Counted from the first letter of the stretch, positions 36,727 through 46,614 are shown. The stretch is 64,000 nt of DNA from Spirochaetota bacterium (GCA_029552945.1 JAKPDD010000008.1:1-64000), one strand, 5' to 3'. The notes: generated from the sequence alone by a model not told the origin. Translations and numbers: made by a program.

Positions 36727-37716
36727 TTAGTCCCTCAACTTTTCTAAAAATAGTTTTGACACATTATTAATCTTGGCTGATAATAACAATCTTACTTTTT
36801 CAATCTCTCTTTTTTTTCTCCAAAAATATGAGAATATTATCTCAGGCCCAAAAATTCTATTAGACGCAAAACCCAGATACTCATTGTACAAAAAGTCATA
36901 AAGTGAGTTCTCAAGGAATGTAAGACTCCCTCTTCTCCTATACTCTTCATAACCTTTTTTAATATAGGGTGCAATATCTAAAAATGAAAGCTTAGCAACT
37001 ATAATATCAAGATCCTCTTTATATAATTTAAGCAATATATAACTATAATCGTTTGCGGAAGGCATAAGAGTTTTTTGAAAAACTTTATAATCCTTATTAA
37101 AAGACTTTAGCCTAAATAGAGATAAAATGTTATTAATGTCTGCTTTTATATTATGAAACTTTATTATAAAATCGTTATTAAGTTCTCTAGCTTTTTTAAT
37201 AAAAAAAAGATTAAGGTATTTATCCCAGGTCACATCAACATCAAAAGGAGTATTATCCACTATATTTTTTTCAAAAAACTTTATACCAGCCTCTATATCA
37301 GGATGTAAAACTCTTTTATATTCATCAGAATATATCATTTTAAGATCATCATTTTTAAGAATACCGCCATTATAAAACGCTAAATTTTCAAATGGTTCAT
37401 TCTTCAAAAGAGCCTTGTATATAGTTTTAAGGTTTAATATATCATATTGAATTCTGTAATATTCAGTAAAAATTTTATTTTTAGAAAATTTTATAACATC
37501 ATTAAGAAGCTTTGATTCTTCAGTTATAAAATCAATATTCCTTGAAGATACATTATAACCTCTATCAGAAAGGGAGGAGAGTATATTATCAATATTATCA
37601 CTCTCCAGGAGCCTATTATAATCCTCTGATCCTATAAGGTTATACATCCTCATATTAACAAGAGATGCTTCAAAAATATAGTCATTTGTCTGACTAAACT
37701 TTACATTATAATACAT
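36727..37716 (-). CDS. atpC: V/A-type ATPase subunit C (socket)
   Basis: 329 residues; the funnel-shaped subunit d/C that connects the central shaft to the c ring. Helix-rich with the family pattern (VNMRMYNLIGSEDYNRLLE, later FGPEIIFSYFWRKKREIEKVRLLLSAKIN). Its start overlaps the end of subunit E by 11 bases. Both assignment and order agree with the Thermus and Enterococcus operons. Confidence 0.92.
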   Translation of the reverse strand: MYYNVKFSQTNDYIFEASLVNMRMYNLIGSEDYNRLLESDNIDNILSSLSDRGYNVSSRNIDFITEESKLLNDVIKFSKNKIFTEYYRIQYDILNLKTIYKALLKNEPFENLAFYNGGILKNDDLKMIYSDEYKRVLHPDIEAGIKFFEKNIVDNTPFDVDVTWDKYLNLFFIKKARELNNDFIIKFHNIKADINNILSLFRLKSFNKDYKVFQKTLMPSANDYSYILLKLYKEDLDIIVAKLSFLDIAPYIKKGYEEYRRRGSLTFLENSLYDFLYNEYLGFASNRIFGPEIIFSYFWRKKREIEKVRLLLSAKINNVSKLFLEKLRD

Positions 37717-38269
37717 TTAACTTCTTCCCTATAATTTTTTCAAGTTCAGCATATTTTTGCTCTATAAGAGCTTTAAGAGAAAAATTATAGTTAAACTGTG
37801 GCTTTTCTATAACAACCCCATAATCATTAAACTCTTTATATTCAACTTTTTTGCTAATATCCTTTAAAAGTCTATCTTTGAAAAGCTTAATATCATTTGG
37901 ATTAAGTTTTACAACATCATTATTATCCGAATACTTTTCTATTACCAACTTTAAAAACTTATAATATTCATCCTCACCAAGTAGAGAAATAATATTCTGA
38001 TGTATGTAATCAAGTACATCCTTTATTGCCTTTTTTTTATAAGACAGTTCTATCTTACCAGCCTCTATTTTAGCAGTTAACAATTGTCCTCTTTTTATCT
38101 CCTCAATAGCAGACTCTATTTTTATATTTTCACTTTTAACAAAGTCCTCTTGTTGTTTTTTAGCATAACTTTTTAATTCTTCTATTTTTTTATTATAATA
38201 ATCTCTAAGAGATTCTATCTCTTTTTTACCTTGAGCTTTAATATTTTCTATAATATCCTTTACACTCAT
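37706..38269 (-). CDS. atpE: V/A-type ATPase subunit E (peripheral stalk)
   Basis: 187 residues: an N-terminal coiled-coil (about 1-100, rich in Lys/Glu: AQGKKEIESLRDYYNKKIEEL) and a C-terminal globular domain that clamps subunit B. Forms the outer stalk with the small subunit at 40742-41050. It precedes C with an 11-base overlap and follows K after 17 bases. Identification is by size, coiled coil and operon position. Confidence 0.88.
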   Translation of the reverse strand: MSVKDIIENIKAQGKKEIESLRDYYNKKIEELKSYAKKQQEDFVKSENIKIESAIEEIKRGQLLTAKIEAGKIELSYKKKAIKDVLDYIHQNIISLLGEDEYYKFLKLVIEKYSDNNDVVKLNPNDIKLFKDRLLKDISKKVEYKEFNDYGVVIEKPQFNYNFSLKALIEQKYAELEKIIGKKLNVL

Positions 38270-38286
38270 AGTTAAAACCTAATAAT

Positions 38287-38742
38287 TTATTTAAAGAAAC
38301 CACTGTTAAGCAGCATTATTGAGATTACAAATCCCAATATAGCATAAAACTCAACAAATACCCCCAATACAAGTGCTTTACCAGACTCTTCTGGGTGTTT
38401 AACAGTCATATTTATACCAGCTGCCGTTACTTTTCCCTGATATATAGCTGAAAATAAGCCCGCAAGTGCAATCGGTAAGCATGCAAATAATAATGCCAAT
38501 CCATCGCCAAAAGCCATTTCAGCTCTTAACTTAGCTAAAGCAAGGAATCCAATAACAAATCCATATATACCTTGAGTACCAGGTAATGCTGTCAATACAA
38601 GATATTTACCAAAGTTTTTAGGTTCTTCTATCATTGCTGCATTTGCAGCCTCAGCAGCAACCCTTATACCAATCGAAGAACCTATACCTGCTAATGCTAC
38701 AGCAAGACCTATCCCAAATATACCTATTGCTAAACCAATCAT
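38287..38742 (-). CDS. atpK: V/A-type ATPase subunit K (c ring), Na+-binding type
   Basis: 151-residue rotor proteolipid with four membrane helices (a duplicated hairpin, 16-kDa type). Compared with Enterococcus hirae NtpK, all Na+ ligands occur at a constant offset of 8: L53, T56, Q57 (LPGTQG), Q102 (YQGKV) and E131 (VEFYAILGFVIS), plus Y60. The first hairpin has Gln rather than Glu, so there is one ion site per four helices, as in E. hirae. The pump is therefore probably Na+-translocating (inference). Its ATG overlaps the subunit I stop by 4 bases. Confidence 0.95.
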   Translation of the reverse strand: MIGLAIGIFGIGLAVALAGIGSSIGIRVAAEAANAAMIEEPKNFGKYLVLTALPGTQGIYGFVIGFLALAKLRAEMAFGDGLALLFACLPIALAGLFSAIYQGKVTAAGINMTVKHPEESGKALVLGVFVEFYAILGFVISIMLLNSGFFK

Positions 38743-40727
38743 TTTTCCTCCTCAATATTTTCTTTATTTTTTATTAAAAAATATCTTAACCTAAAACTAA
38801 GTGGTTTAAATACTTCACCACCACCCTCAAAAAATTTAGTAAAAAACTCAACAAATTGTAAACGCATTGTGTGAATAAAAGCACCAAGTGTATTTATAAC
38901 AATATTAAAGATCTGGCCAAACAATAGAATAGCAGAAAATAAAACTATGCTTATAATAGACGAAATAGCAGCAGTAAGACTTGCAAAACTTATATCACCT
39001 AAAAGAGCAGAAGATAGTTTATTTATTACTCCACCTATTATACCTGTTGCAATACCTAAGGCAAATAGACGAGCGTATGAGAGAATATCACCAAATATAC
39101 CGGTTACCCCATAAAGACCATACAAACCATTAAGTAGTCTTACAACAGGATTTTTACTTTCTCGCCCAGCAAATAAAAGTATAACAGAGGCACCTAATAA
39201 CATCAGTACCAAACCAATGTTGTATATAATATCTTTATTTCCAGTTAAACCAAACTTTACTATTCCTATAGCACCAACCATTATTAATATCCAAGGCAAA
39301 ACATCAAGTAATGCTGTTTTATTATCTTTATTCTTTATCTTATATATAAGATTTATAAAATAACCAAACAATACATGTATATATCCGAGTCCAAGAGCTA
39401 TACCTAAAAATAACATAATATCTTTTGAAGGGTCAATTACTCTTAAACTCTCTATAAATTTTCTTACAATATTATTTTCAGATAATAAACTTGTATCAAT
39501 GCCAAAAACACCACCCACAAGAAGTCCTATGACTATTGTTGCAATACCTGAAAAATTAAGTATTTTAACAAGCTTTCTCATATTTTCCGGGAGATTAAGC
39601 TTTTTTAAAGCAAAAAAAGTGACTAAAAAAAGAACAAGGCCATAACCTGCATCTGTTAAACAGAAACCAACAAAAAGAGCAAAAAATGGTGCAAAGAAAG
39701 GTGTTGGATCAGGGTCCTTTTCACCAGGATATGAATACATACCAGTTACAAACTCAAATGCTTCTGAAAATCCTCCATTTTTAACAAAAACTGGAGGGGC
39801 CTCATTCTTATCAGGCTCCACAAACTCATAATCAACACTATCATATTTATTAATTAAATCATTCAATTTATCCACATATATTTCAGGTATCCATGCAGAA
39901 ACAGTAAATGTATAAAGACCATATTCAAGACTGTTATTAGCTTCAGTAAGCTTATAATAATTAGTTATAAAGTCATAAAATAATCTTATATCATCTATTT
40001 TTTCAAGATAGCTATCTATTGAAAAATTTATAGCCTCTATTTTCTTTTCTATTTCTATTATCTCTTTTTTAACATTTTCAAACTCTTTAGCAAAGTTTGT
40101 ATTTTCATCAACATTGTACTCTTCAAAACCATAATTTCTAAAAGTATTAAGAAAATCATTCTTTTTATTTTTTAGTGTTATTACAAAAACATAAACAACA
40201 CCAGAAATTATAGATAATACTTCAACATCATATTCTTTTAATAAACCTTTATCCTCAGCTTCTCTATACATTTTTTCTGGGAATTTACCAAGGAAACTGG
40301 ATATATATGTATTCTCTTTTATCTCTTCTGTATTTATATCAAACTTTGACCATGGCTCAAGTTCAATAAGCAACGACTTTTTATCTGACAGAATACCTTC
40401 AAGTTCCTCTCTTTCCTTAATTAATCCCCATATTTTTTCAATTATCTCTTTTCTTTTTTCTATCTCTTTTTCATTAGCAAAAATATCTTCACTAACATAT
40501 CTTACCTTGAACTTATCCAGAATGCCCTCTTTTGCTTTCTTTGCAAGTAAATCAAGGATTATTTCTGTCTTATAAATTAATGTCTGTATATCATTTTTAC
40601 TAGTTTTTTTAGAATCTTCAACAGAAATTATCTGAACAATACCTTTTTTCTGAAGTGTCCCCAGAAAAGAATCCTTATCCTTATTAAGACCAAATATCCT
40701 TATTTTTTTAACATTTACTTTTGCCAT
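38739..40727 (-). CDS. atpI: V/A-type ATPase subunit I (a subunit, stator)
   Basis: 662 residues. The N-terminal half (about 1-320) is cytoplasmic and coiled-coil-rich; the C-terminal half has about eight membrane helices forming the ion half-channels (FVGFCLTDAGYGLVLF, FGDILSYARLFALGIATGIIGG). The key membrane arginine is in SYARLFALG. It lies between the small stalk subunit and K. The large size is normal for the family. Confidence 0.94.
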   Translation of the reverse strand: MAKVNVKKIRIFGLNKDKDSFLGTLQKKGIVQIISVEDSKKTSKNDIQTLIYKTEIILDLLAKKAKEGILDKFKVRYVSEDIFANEKEIEKRKEIIEKIWGLIKEREELEGILSDKKSLLIELEPWSKFDINTEEIKENTYISSFLGKFPEKMYREAEDKGLLKEYDVEVLSIISGVVYVFVITLKNKKNDFLNTFRNYGFEEYNVDENTNFAKEFENVKKEIIEIEKKIEAINFSIDSYLEKIDDIRLFYDFITNYYKLTEANNSLEYGLYTFTVSAWIPEIYVDKLNDLINKYDSVDYEFVEPDKNEAPPVFVKNGGFSEAFEFVTGMYSYPGEKDPDPTPFFAPFFALFVGFCLTDAGYGLVLFLVTFFALKKLNLPENMRKLVKILNFSGIATIVIGLLVGGVFGIDTSLLSENNIVRKFIESLRVIDPSKDIMLFLGIALGLGYIHVLFGYFINLIYKIKNKDNKTALLDVLPWILIMVGAIGIVKFGLTGNKDIIYNIGLVLMLLGASVILLFAGRESKNPVVRLLNGLYGLYGVTGIFGDILSYARLFALGIATGIIGGVINKLSSALLGDISFASLTAAISSIISIVLFSAILLFGQIFNIVINTLGAFIHTMRLQFVEFFTKFFEGGGEVFKPLSFRLRYFLIKNKENIEEEK

Positions 40728-40741
40728 TTAAGTCTCCAAAA

Positions 40742-41050
40742 TTAGATTTTAATTATTTCTCTTACAACCTCTCTTGCAATAGATTCTATTTTACTCTTAT
40801 CAACAACAAAAGATTCAGCTTTTTTCCTGGCAGCTTCTATTATTCTGTTTTTTTCTTCCTCATACTTTTTTTGAGCATCTTCAATACTCTTATGTCTTTT
40901 TTCTCTCATCTCATTTTTCAATATATTAAACTCATTTTCCAATAATTCTTCAATCTCAGATACCTTCTTTTCCAGTTCTTGTTTCTCTCTTTCAAGATCT
41001 TCTTTGATTTTTGCTTCAACTTCTTTTATCTCTTTAAACTTATTTAACAT
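40742..41050 (-). CDS. atpH: V/A-type ATPase small stalk subunit (G/H type)
   Basis: 102-residue, almost entirely coiled-coil protein rich in Glu/Lys (EVEAKIKEDLEREKQELEKK), first gene of the V-ATPase operon and partner of subunit E in the peripheral stalk. I chose the ATG at 41050 because AAGGGG ends 6 bases upstream. A GTG at 41068 would place that ribosome site within the gene. Ends 15 bases before subunit I. Naming varies between systems (G, H, NtpF). Confidence 0.85.
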   Translation of the reverse strand: MLNKFKEIKEVEAKIKEDLEREKQELEKKVSEIEELLENEFNILKNEMREKRHKSIEDAQKKYEEEKNRIIEAARKKAESFVVDKSKIESIAREVVREIIKI

Positions 41051-41085
41051 AAAAGACCCCTTAATCACATTTTAGACATTAGAAA

Positions 41086-41114
41086 AAATTAATAAACTTT
41101 TATATTTTTGTCAA
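41086..41114 (-). promoter_or_regulatory. Likely promoter of the V-ATPase operon
   Basis: On the minus strand a perfect TTGACA (41109-41114) is separated by 17 bases from TAATTT (41086-41091). The subunit G/H start is 36 bases further down. Chance matches are common in such A+T-rich DNA, but the -35 box, spacing and position all fit a sigma-70-type promoter. Confidence 0.6.
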
Positions 41115-41123
41115 GAAAATTTT

Positions 41124-42221
41124 TTATTTTAAAAATCTTCTTACACCAGGTCCTATACCTGTCAAAACCTCATAAGGTATTAAACCAGTTCTTTTTGAGA
41201 TATCGTTTATTCTTATGCCATCAATACTATCACATATAATAACTTCATCTCCTATCTTAGCCTCTATACCTGAAATATCTACAATTGTGTAATCCATACA
41301 TACTCTACCAATTATATTAGCTCTTCTACCGTTTATATAAAAAAAGCCATTATTAGAGTTTAAAGATAAAAATCCATCTGCATATCCAACTCCAACCACA
41401 CCTATTTTCATATCCTTATCTGTTTTAAAAGTTCTACCATAAGAAACTGAGGAACCCTTTTTTATTTTTTTTATCTCAAGTATATTTGAAAACCATTTTA
41501 TAGAATTATTTACATTAATAGCTTTTTCAACAGCCTCTGATGGATAAGCTCCATACATTAATAAACCAGGCCTTACAAGATTAAAAAAGGTGTCATTATA
41601 AAAAACAATACCACCAGAGTTTGCAGAATGTAAATATTTAAAAAGTATGTTATGCTCTTTAAGTTTATCGATAAGCCTCTTAAAAAGAGATATCTGTTCT
41701 AAAGTAAAATCATCTTTAATATCAGCTGAAGGAAAATGTGTAAAAACACCTTCTAAATTTATATTTTTTAATTCTTTAACTTTTTTTATTAATTCCTCAG
41801 CATCATCATAAACAACACCAAGCCTTCCCATCCCAGTATCAACTTTAACATGGGCCCTTACTACCTTCCCTTTCGAATAAGCAATCCTATTTATAAGGAC
41901 AGCTCTATCTATGTCAGTTATTGTAGTAATTATATTGGATGTTAAATATAAATCGACTTCTTCTGGGAGAAAAGGAGATAAAACAATAATATCTACTTCC
42001 TTGAAAGTCTCTCTTATAGATAATGCTTCATAGATAGAAGCGACTCCAAAAAACTTTATACCTTTTTCAACAAGTACTTTAACAACACTCTTAGCATCTG
42101 TGCCGTATCCATTAGCTTTAACTATAGCTAAAATCTGTTGATGAGGATATATTTTAGACTTTATAATATTAATATTATTTATTATTCTATCACTGTAAAT
42201 AAATATACTGCTATGTCTCAA
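41124..42221 (-). CDS. alr: Alanine racemase
   Basis: PLP enzyme making D-alanine for peptidoglycan. 365 residues: PLP lysine in AIVKANGYG near residue 34, GVFTHFPSAD, LRPGLLMYGAYPS, and the C-terminal catalytic tyrosine region (VSYGRTFKTD, GRVCMDYTIVDIS). The start is TTG at 42221 preceded by AAGGA. Stands between the V-ATPase promoter and the ACT-domain gene. Confidence 0.95.
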   Translation of the reverse strand: MRHSSIFIYSDRIINNINIIKSKIYPHQQILAIVKANGYGTDAKSVVKVLVEKGIKFFGVASIYEALSIRETFKEVDIIVLSPFLPEEVDLYLTSNIITTITDIDRAVLINRIAYSKGKVVRAHVKVDTGMGRLGVVYDDAEELIKKVKELKNINLEGVFTHFPSADIKDDFTLEQISLFKRLIDKLKEHNILFKYLHSANSGGIVFYNDTFFNLVRPGLLMYGAYPSEAVEKAINVNNSIKWFSNILEIKKIKKGSSVSYGRTFKTDKDMKIGVVGVGYADGFLSLNSNNGFFYINGRRANIIGRVCMDYTIVDISGIEAKIGDEVIICDSIDGIRINDISKRTGLIPYEVLTGIGPGVRRFLK

Positions 42222-42275
42222 ACAAAGTCCTTCTAATTATAAATTTTTAAAATTAAAATTTTATATTTTTTTAAC

Positions 42276-42710
42276 TTATATGTTATATATTTTTTGTGCT
42301 TCTATAACATTTATCTTATTATCAAGAAGAATTTTTAATGCTTTTTCCATATCATCAAACCTCATAACAAGCAATGCTTTATCACTATGCTTCTCAACAA
42401 AAGCATACATATATTCTATATTTATATTATTCTTCTCCAAAACCTCAAGTACATTATCAAATCCACCTGGTCTATCATCAACCTCAACAGCAAGTACTTT
42501 TGTTTTTTTAACTATAAAACCATTTTCTCTAAGTTTTTCATAAGCTAAATCAGGGTTGTTAACAATAAGTCTTAAAACACCAAAGTCCTGAGTTTCTGCT
42601 ATAGAAAGTGCTCTTATATCAATACCTGTATCTTTTAAAACTTTTGTAACACCTCTTAATCTCCCCTTTCTGTTTTCTATAAAAACTGAAAGCTGTATCA
42701 AGTTTTCCAT
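42276..42710 (-). CDS. Tandem ACT-domain protein
   Basis: 144 residues made of two ACT domains (about 3-70 and 72-142): IQLSVFIENRKGRLRGVTKVLKD and LAVEVDDRPGGFDNVLEVLEK. Such proteins bind amino acids and are encoded beside phenylacetate-CoA ligase-like genes in many anaerobes and archaea, where the pair is thought to regulate or channel aromatic amino-acid use. Here it directly follows the PaaK-like gene by 19 bases, with AAGGAGG before its ATG. Confidence 0.9.
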   Translation of the reverse strand: MENLIQLSVFIENRKGRLRGVTKVLKDTGIDIRALSIAETQDFGVLRLIVNNPDLAYEKLRENGFIVKKTKVLAVEVDDRPGGFDNVLEVLEKNNINIEYMYAFVEKHSDKALLVMRFDDMEKALKILLDNKINVIEAQKIYNI

Positions 42711-42729
42711 ATATCCTCCTTATTTTTTA

Positions 42730-44037
42730 TTAATTTATCCTTTTATCTATAATTCTTTTAGCTTTTCCCATACTTCTTTCAATAGTTTTAGGTTCAACTA
42801 GTCTTAAATTTACTCTCAAGTTCAATATACTCTCTATCTCTCTTTTTATTTTTGTTTCAAGTCTTTCTATCTCTTTAACCTCATCTGAAAATATTGTCTC
42901 ATTAACTTCAACAACAACTGTAAGCTGGTCAAGAGAACCGATCCTGTCAACCTCCAAAACATAATGGGGCTCAACACCCTCAATTTTAAGAAGAACTTCC
43001 TCAATTTGAGAAGGAAATACATTAACCCCTCTTATTATAAGCATGTCATCTGTTCTACCTTTAACCTTACTTATTCTTGGTAGTGTCCTGCCACAATGAG
43101 GGCAAACTGAATAATTTATACTTACAATATCTCTTGTCCTGTATCTTATAAGTGGTAGAGCCTCTTTTGTTAGTGTTGTTATTACAAGCTCTCCATCTTC
43201 CCCCTCTTTCACATGCTCTCCTGTAGCTGGATTAATAACTTCTGGGAAAAAATGATCGGCAAATATATGAAGTCCATCCTGTCCAGGGCATTCCATTGCA
43301 ACCCCAGGTCCTATTATTTCAGACAGACCATATATATCAAGTGCCTTAAGCCCCCATATTTTTTCTATCTCTTTTCTCATAGACTGACTCCATGGTTCAG
43401 CACCAAATATTCCAATCTCAAGTGAAAGTTCTCTTGGGTCAACACCCATCTCTTTAGCTTCCTCAGCCATATGAAGTGAGTATGATGGTGTACATGTAAG
43501 TATTCTTGGTTTAAAGTCCTGAATAAGCATAATCTGTCTTTTTGTTGCCCCAGATGAAACAGGAACAACAGGGAAACCACCCGTTAATGCTCCATAATGA
43601 ACACCAAGCCCCCCTGTAAAAAGACCATAACCATAACCATTATGTATTATATCCCCCTTCCTTCCTCCAGCACAGACTATTGCTCTTGCCATTACCTCTC
43701 CCCAAAGCTTAAGGTCATTATTAGTATAAGCAACAACTGTTGGTTTGCCGGTTGTACCAGAAGAAGCATGTATCTCAGCAACCTCAGATAATGAAACAGC
43801 AAGGAGTTTAAATGGATAATTTTCCCTTAAATCATCTTTAGTAGTAAATGGCAATTTTTTTATATCATCCACACTCTTTATATCTGAAGGTTTTATCCCA
43901 ATCTCATCAAACTTACTTTGATAAAAGTGTTGCCTTGAATATACATACTTTACAAGTTCACAAAGTCTTTTACTCTGTAGATCTCTTAATTTTTCAGGAT
44001 CCATTGTCTCAATATCTTTCTGGTAATAAATACTCAT
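42730..44037 (-). CDS. Phenylacetate-CoA ligase-like enzyme (PaaK family)
   Basis: 435-residue adenylate-forming enzyme. Signatures: [19 protein letters not shown] (phosphate loop), [34 protein letters not shown], and the C-terminal [16 protein letters not shown]. It activates phenylacetate or indoleacetate to CoA thioesters with ATP. In anaerobes these are products of Phe and Trp fermentation, in line with the neighbouring ACT protein. The strong AAGGAGG precedes the ATG. Substrate is not fixed by sequence. Confidence 0.92.
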   Translation of the reverse strand: MSIYYQKDIETMDPEKLRDLQSKRLCELVKYVYSRQHFYQSKFDEIGIKPSDIKSVDDIKKLPFTTKDDLRENYPFKLLAVSLSEVAEIHASSGTTGKPTVVAYTNNDLKLWGEVMARAIVCAGGRKGDIIHNGYGYGLFTGGLGVHYGALTGGFPVVPVSSGATKRQIMLIQDFKPRILTCTPSYSLHMAEEAKEMGVDPRELSLEIGIFGAEPWSQSMRKEIEKIWGLKALDIYGLSEIIGPGVAMECPGQDGLHIFADHFFPEVINPATGEHVKEGEDGELVITTLTKEALPLIRYRTRDIVSINYSVCPHCGRTLPRISKVKGRTDDMLIIRGVNVFPSQIEEVLLKIEGVEPHYVLEVDRIGSLDQLTVVVEVNETIFSDEVKEIERLETKIKREIESILNLRVNLRLVEPKTIERSMGKAKRIIDKRIN

Positions 44038-44073
44038 AAAAACTACCTCCTTATTAGTAAGAAATTTATTTTT

Positions 44074-44880
44074 TTATAAATTTTTAGTAACAAACCCAAG
44101 TAATATACTGTTTAATGTATCAGGTTTCTCAAATATTGTAACATGGCCACAATCAGGTATTATAACATATTCACACTTTGGTATATTATTAACTATAATA
44201 TCAGACAATTTTCTTCTTTTTAATATATCATCTTCCCCAACAACAACTATAGTTGGTGCCTTAATTTTATGAAGCTCTGGAGTAAGATTAAGAGTTAAAA
44301 AAGTATCATAAAGTGCAACCTGCCCATCAAAATAAGAAGGATCAACATTTTTCAGACCCTCACCCCTTGTCTCCAAAAATTTCCTATTATTTTTTATAAA
44401 TGTATTTCCATATATAGAAGGAAGCATACCGTAATAAAACTTGATAGGGTCTTTATCTACTGCAAGTTGTCTCCACTGTAAAGCAAACATTCTTAAAAGG
44501 TCATCAACCTCACTTACAGAATCTATTATAGCAAGAGACTTAACCATTTCAGGATACTCAATTGCAAACTTTATCCCAACTTCACCACCATATGAAGTCC
44601 CTATTATATGAGCCTTTTTTATTCCAACATGGTCTAATAAAGCCTTAAGGTCATCAGCATGCATTTTAAAACTGTAAGGCCCTTTTGGTTTATCAGACAA
44701 CAACTGTCCTCTAAAATCATGTAATAGTATTTTAAAACCTTTTTCAAAAACAGGGATCTGAAAACCCCAGCTATTAAAAGTTGCCATTACTCCGTTAAGA
44801 AATACAACAACATCATTAGAATTTTCATTACCCCTTACCTCATAGTATATATTACACCCATTTACATTAAGTTTTGGCAT
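44074..44880 (-). CDS. Alpha/beta hydrolase
   Basis: 268 residues of the alpha/beta-hydrolase fold. Nucleophile S96 in GTSYGGE, catalytic acid in VVVGEDDILKRR, and His in PDCGHVTIFEKPD. The oxyanion region is FLNGVMATFNSW. It resembles 3-oxoadipate enol-lactonase or MenH-type hydrolases; the true substrate is unknown. It lies 17 bases downstream of the ABC permease and 36 bases before the PaaK-like gene, all on one strand. Confidence 0.88.
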   Translation of the reverse strand: MPKLNVNGCNIYYEVRGNENSNDVVVFLNGVMATFNSWGFQIPVFEKGFKILLHDFRGQLLSDKPKGPYSFKMHADDLKALLDHVGIKKAHIIGTSYGGEVGIKFAIEYPEMVKSLAIIDSVSEVDDLLRMFALQWRQLAVDKDPIKFYYGMLPSIYGNTFIKNNRKFLETRGEGLKNVDPSYFDGQVALYDTFLTLNLTPELHKIKAPTIVVVGEDDILKRRKLSDIIVNNIPKCEYVIIPDCGHVTIFEKPDTLNSILLGFVTKNL

Positions 44881-44897
44881 AATATCCCCCTAAAAAA

Positions 44898-46502
44898 TTA
44901 TTCTACCTTTTCAAATTTAATTCTTGGATCAACTATATAATATAATATATCAGAAATTAAAATACCAATAAGTGTAAGAAAACTTGAAATCAAAGCAAGT
45001 GCATTTATTACAGGATAATCTCTATTCATCACAGCCTCAAAAGAGAGTTTCCCCATTCCATTAATACTAAATATTTCTTCTATTATTATAGAGCCACTTA
45101 ACATAGCAGGAAGAACCCCACCAAGCAAAGTAATAATAGGTATAAGAGCATTCCTTAACGCATGTTTATAAATAACATCTTTTTCACTAAGCCCTTTTGC
45201 AATTGCTGTTCTTATATAATCTGCTGAAAGAACATCAAGCATACTCATTTTCATCTGCCGGGAAAGATAGGCAAGCGAACCATATGTTAAAACAAAAACA
45301 GGAAGAAAAAGGTGCCATATATGATCAAGTATGTAGCCAAAAAAAGATAGTTTATCAGCATCTGGTGAATGAAGATAACTTGCAGGAAAAATATTTAGTG
45401 AATCTGAACCAGTAAAAAACATAATAAGAAGGTTTGCAACCCAGAATGATGGCAATGAATAGAGTATAAAAAGTATAAGGCTTATTATTCTCTCTTTCCT
45501 AGTATTGTGTATAAGTGATGACCTTATCCCAATAAAAAGTGCAAGTAAATAAATAATAACCATTGATATAATATTTAATTCAATTGTAGGGCCAATCCTC
45601 TCTTTAATAAGAGTTGTAACCGGTATATTGTAAGCGTAAGATATATCAAAGTCAAGCCTTATAACCTTATAAACCCATATTCCAAACTGTGTATCTGAAA
45701 AAACTCTTAAAAACTTTTCAAAAAAAGAAAACTCAACATAATACTCTTTTTCATATTCCCAAAACTTTTTTATAGAGTAAATAGTATTATCAAACTCTCT
45801 TTTACTCATATCAGGATTATAAACCCATGGTTTACCTGTTATAACACCTAAAAGATTTATAAACTCCCCTGCTCTGTCTCTATTTTTTTCTTTAAATAGG
45901 TATTCAACCAATAGAGGAATAGAAGCAGATTTAGCAGAAAGAACTTTATTTTTATCAAGTATTCCAGTTTCATAATATTTTTTCAGATAAGACTCTATTT
46001 TACTTTTTTGAAAATCTTCCTTTATACTTTCATAATACTTCTCTATCTTAAAAATATCTTGTGAAAACTCTTTAATTTCAAGAGCTTCCAGAATAAGCTT
46101 TATAAGCCTTTCTTTATCATTATCATTAACATTATTTTTTTTTAGAAATTCAATTATGTAAGGGACTGCAATAGTATTTAAGTTCCTTATTTTTTCAAAG
46201 ACTCTATCTTTAAAATATCCTTCTTCCTCATTTATAAACTCATTAAGTAGAGATAAAACTGAATAAGGTAATCCTTTACTCTTAAAGTTAAGTATAAGTG
46301 GTTTATCAAATCCATATAGTTTTCTATTTTCTTCTATCATTTTTTTTGTTATGGGCTGGGCTTTGGGGGAAGTTAATGAAGACTGGAGTTTAAGAGTAGC
46401 AGGGTCACCAGGTGCTATTCGTGTTATAATAAATGTTATAAGTGTTATACCAAACAATGTAACAAAAAGTACTGTGATTCTCTTTATTATATAATTTTTC
46501 AT
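44898..46502 (-). CDS. Peptide-type ABC transporter permease (DppB/OppB-like) with large insertion
   Basis: 534 residues against 310-340 for ordinary DppB. After the N-terminal membrane segment and RIAPGDPATLKL there is an extra domain of about 200 residues (about 75-275), helical and charged, with several YI(I/L)EFLKK-like repeats recalling HEAT repeats. The last 240 residues are a normal permease core (IGPTIELNIISMVIIYLL, then the EAA loop IRTAIAKGLSEKDVIYKHALRNALIPI and GGVLPAMLSGSIIIEEIF). No second permease, ATPase or binding protein is adjacent. Faces cheB divergently. Confidence 0.88.
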   Translation of the reverse strand: MKNYIIKRITVLFVTLFGITLITFIITRIAPGDPATLKLQSSLTSPKAQPITKKMIEENRKLYGFDKPLILNFKSKGLPYSVLSLLNEFINEEEGYFKDRVFEKIRNLNTIAVPYIIEFLKKNNVNDNDKERLIKLILEALEIKEFSQDIFKIEKYYESIKEDFQKSKIESYLKKYYETGILDKNKVLSAKSASIPLLVEYLFKEKNRDRAGEFINLLGVITGKPWVYNPDMSKREFDNTIYSIKKFWEYEKEYYVEFSFFEKFLRVFSDTQFGIWVYKVIRLDFDISYAYNIPVTTLIKERIGPTIELNIISMVIIYLLALFIGIRSSLIHNTRKERIISLILFILYSLPSFWVANLLIMFFTGSDSLNIFPASYLHSPDADKLSFFGYILDHIWHLFLPVFVLTYGSLAYLSRQMKMSMLDVLSADYIRTAIAKGLSEKDVIYKHALRNALIPIITLLGGVLPAMLSGSIIIEEIFSINGMGKLSFEAVMNRDYPVINALALISSFLTLIGILISDILYYIVDPRIKFEKVE

Positions 46503-46549
46503 AATATAAGTCTCATAATTATTCTATAAATTTACTCTTAAAAAATTTA

Positions 46550-46577
46550 TTGAAAAATTTTAAGATTAAATTATAAT
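46550..46577 (+). promoter_or_regulatory. Candidate promoter of cheB
   Basis: TTGAAA (46550-46555), a 16-base spacer and TATAAT (46572-46577), 37 bases before the cheB ATG. It lies in the divergent region between cheB and the ABC permease. Only the match to consensus supports it. Confidence 0.5.
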
Positions 46578-46614
46578 AAAACAAAAAAATTAAACTTAAA
46601 TCACAAGAGGAAAA

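Noticed and set aside
32614-41050. Horizontal transfer of the V-ATPase operon
   Set aside because: Base composition and codon use look like the surrounding genes, so the sequence alone gives no sign of recent transfer.
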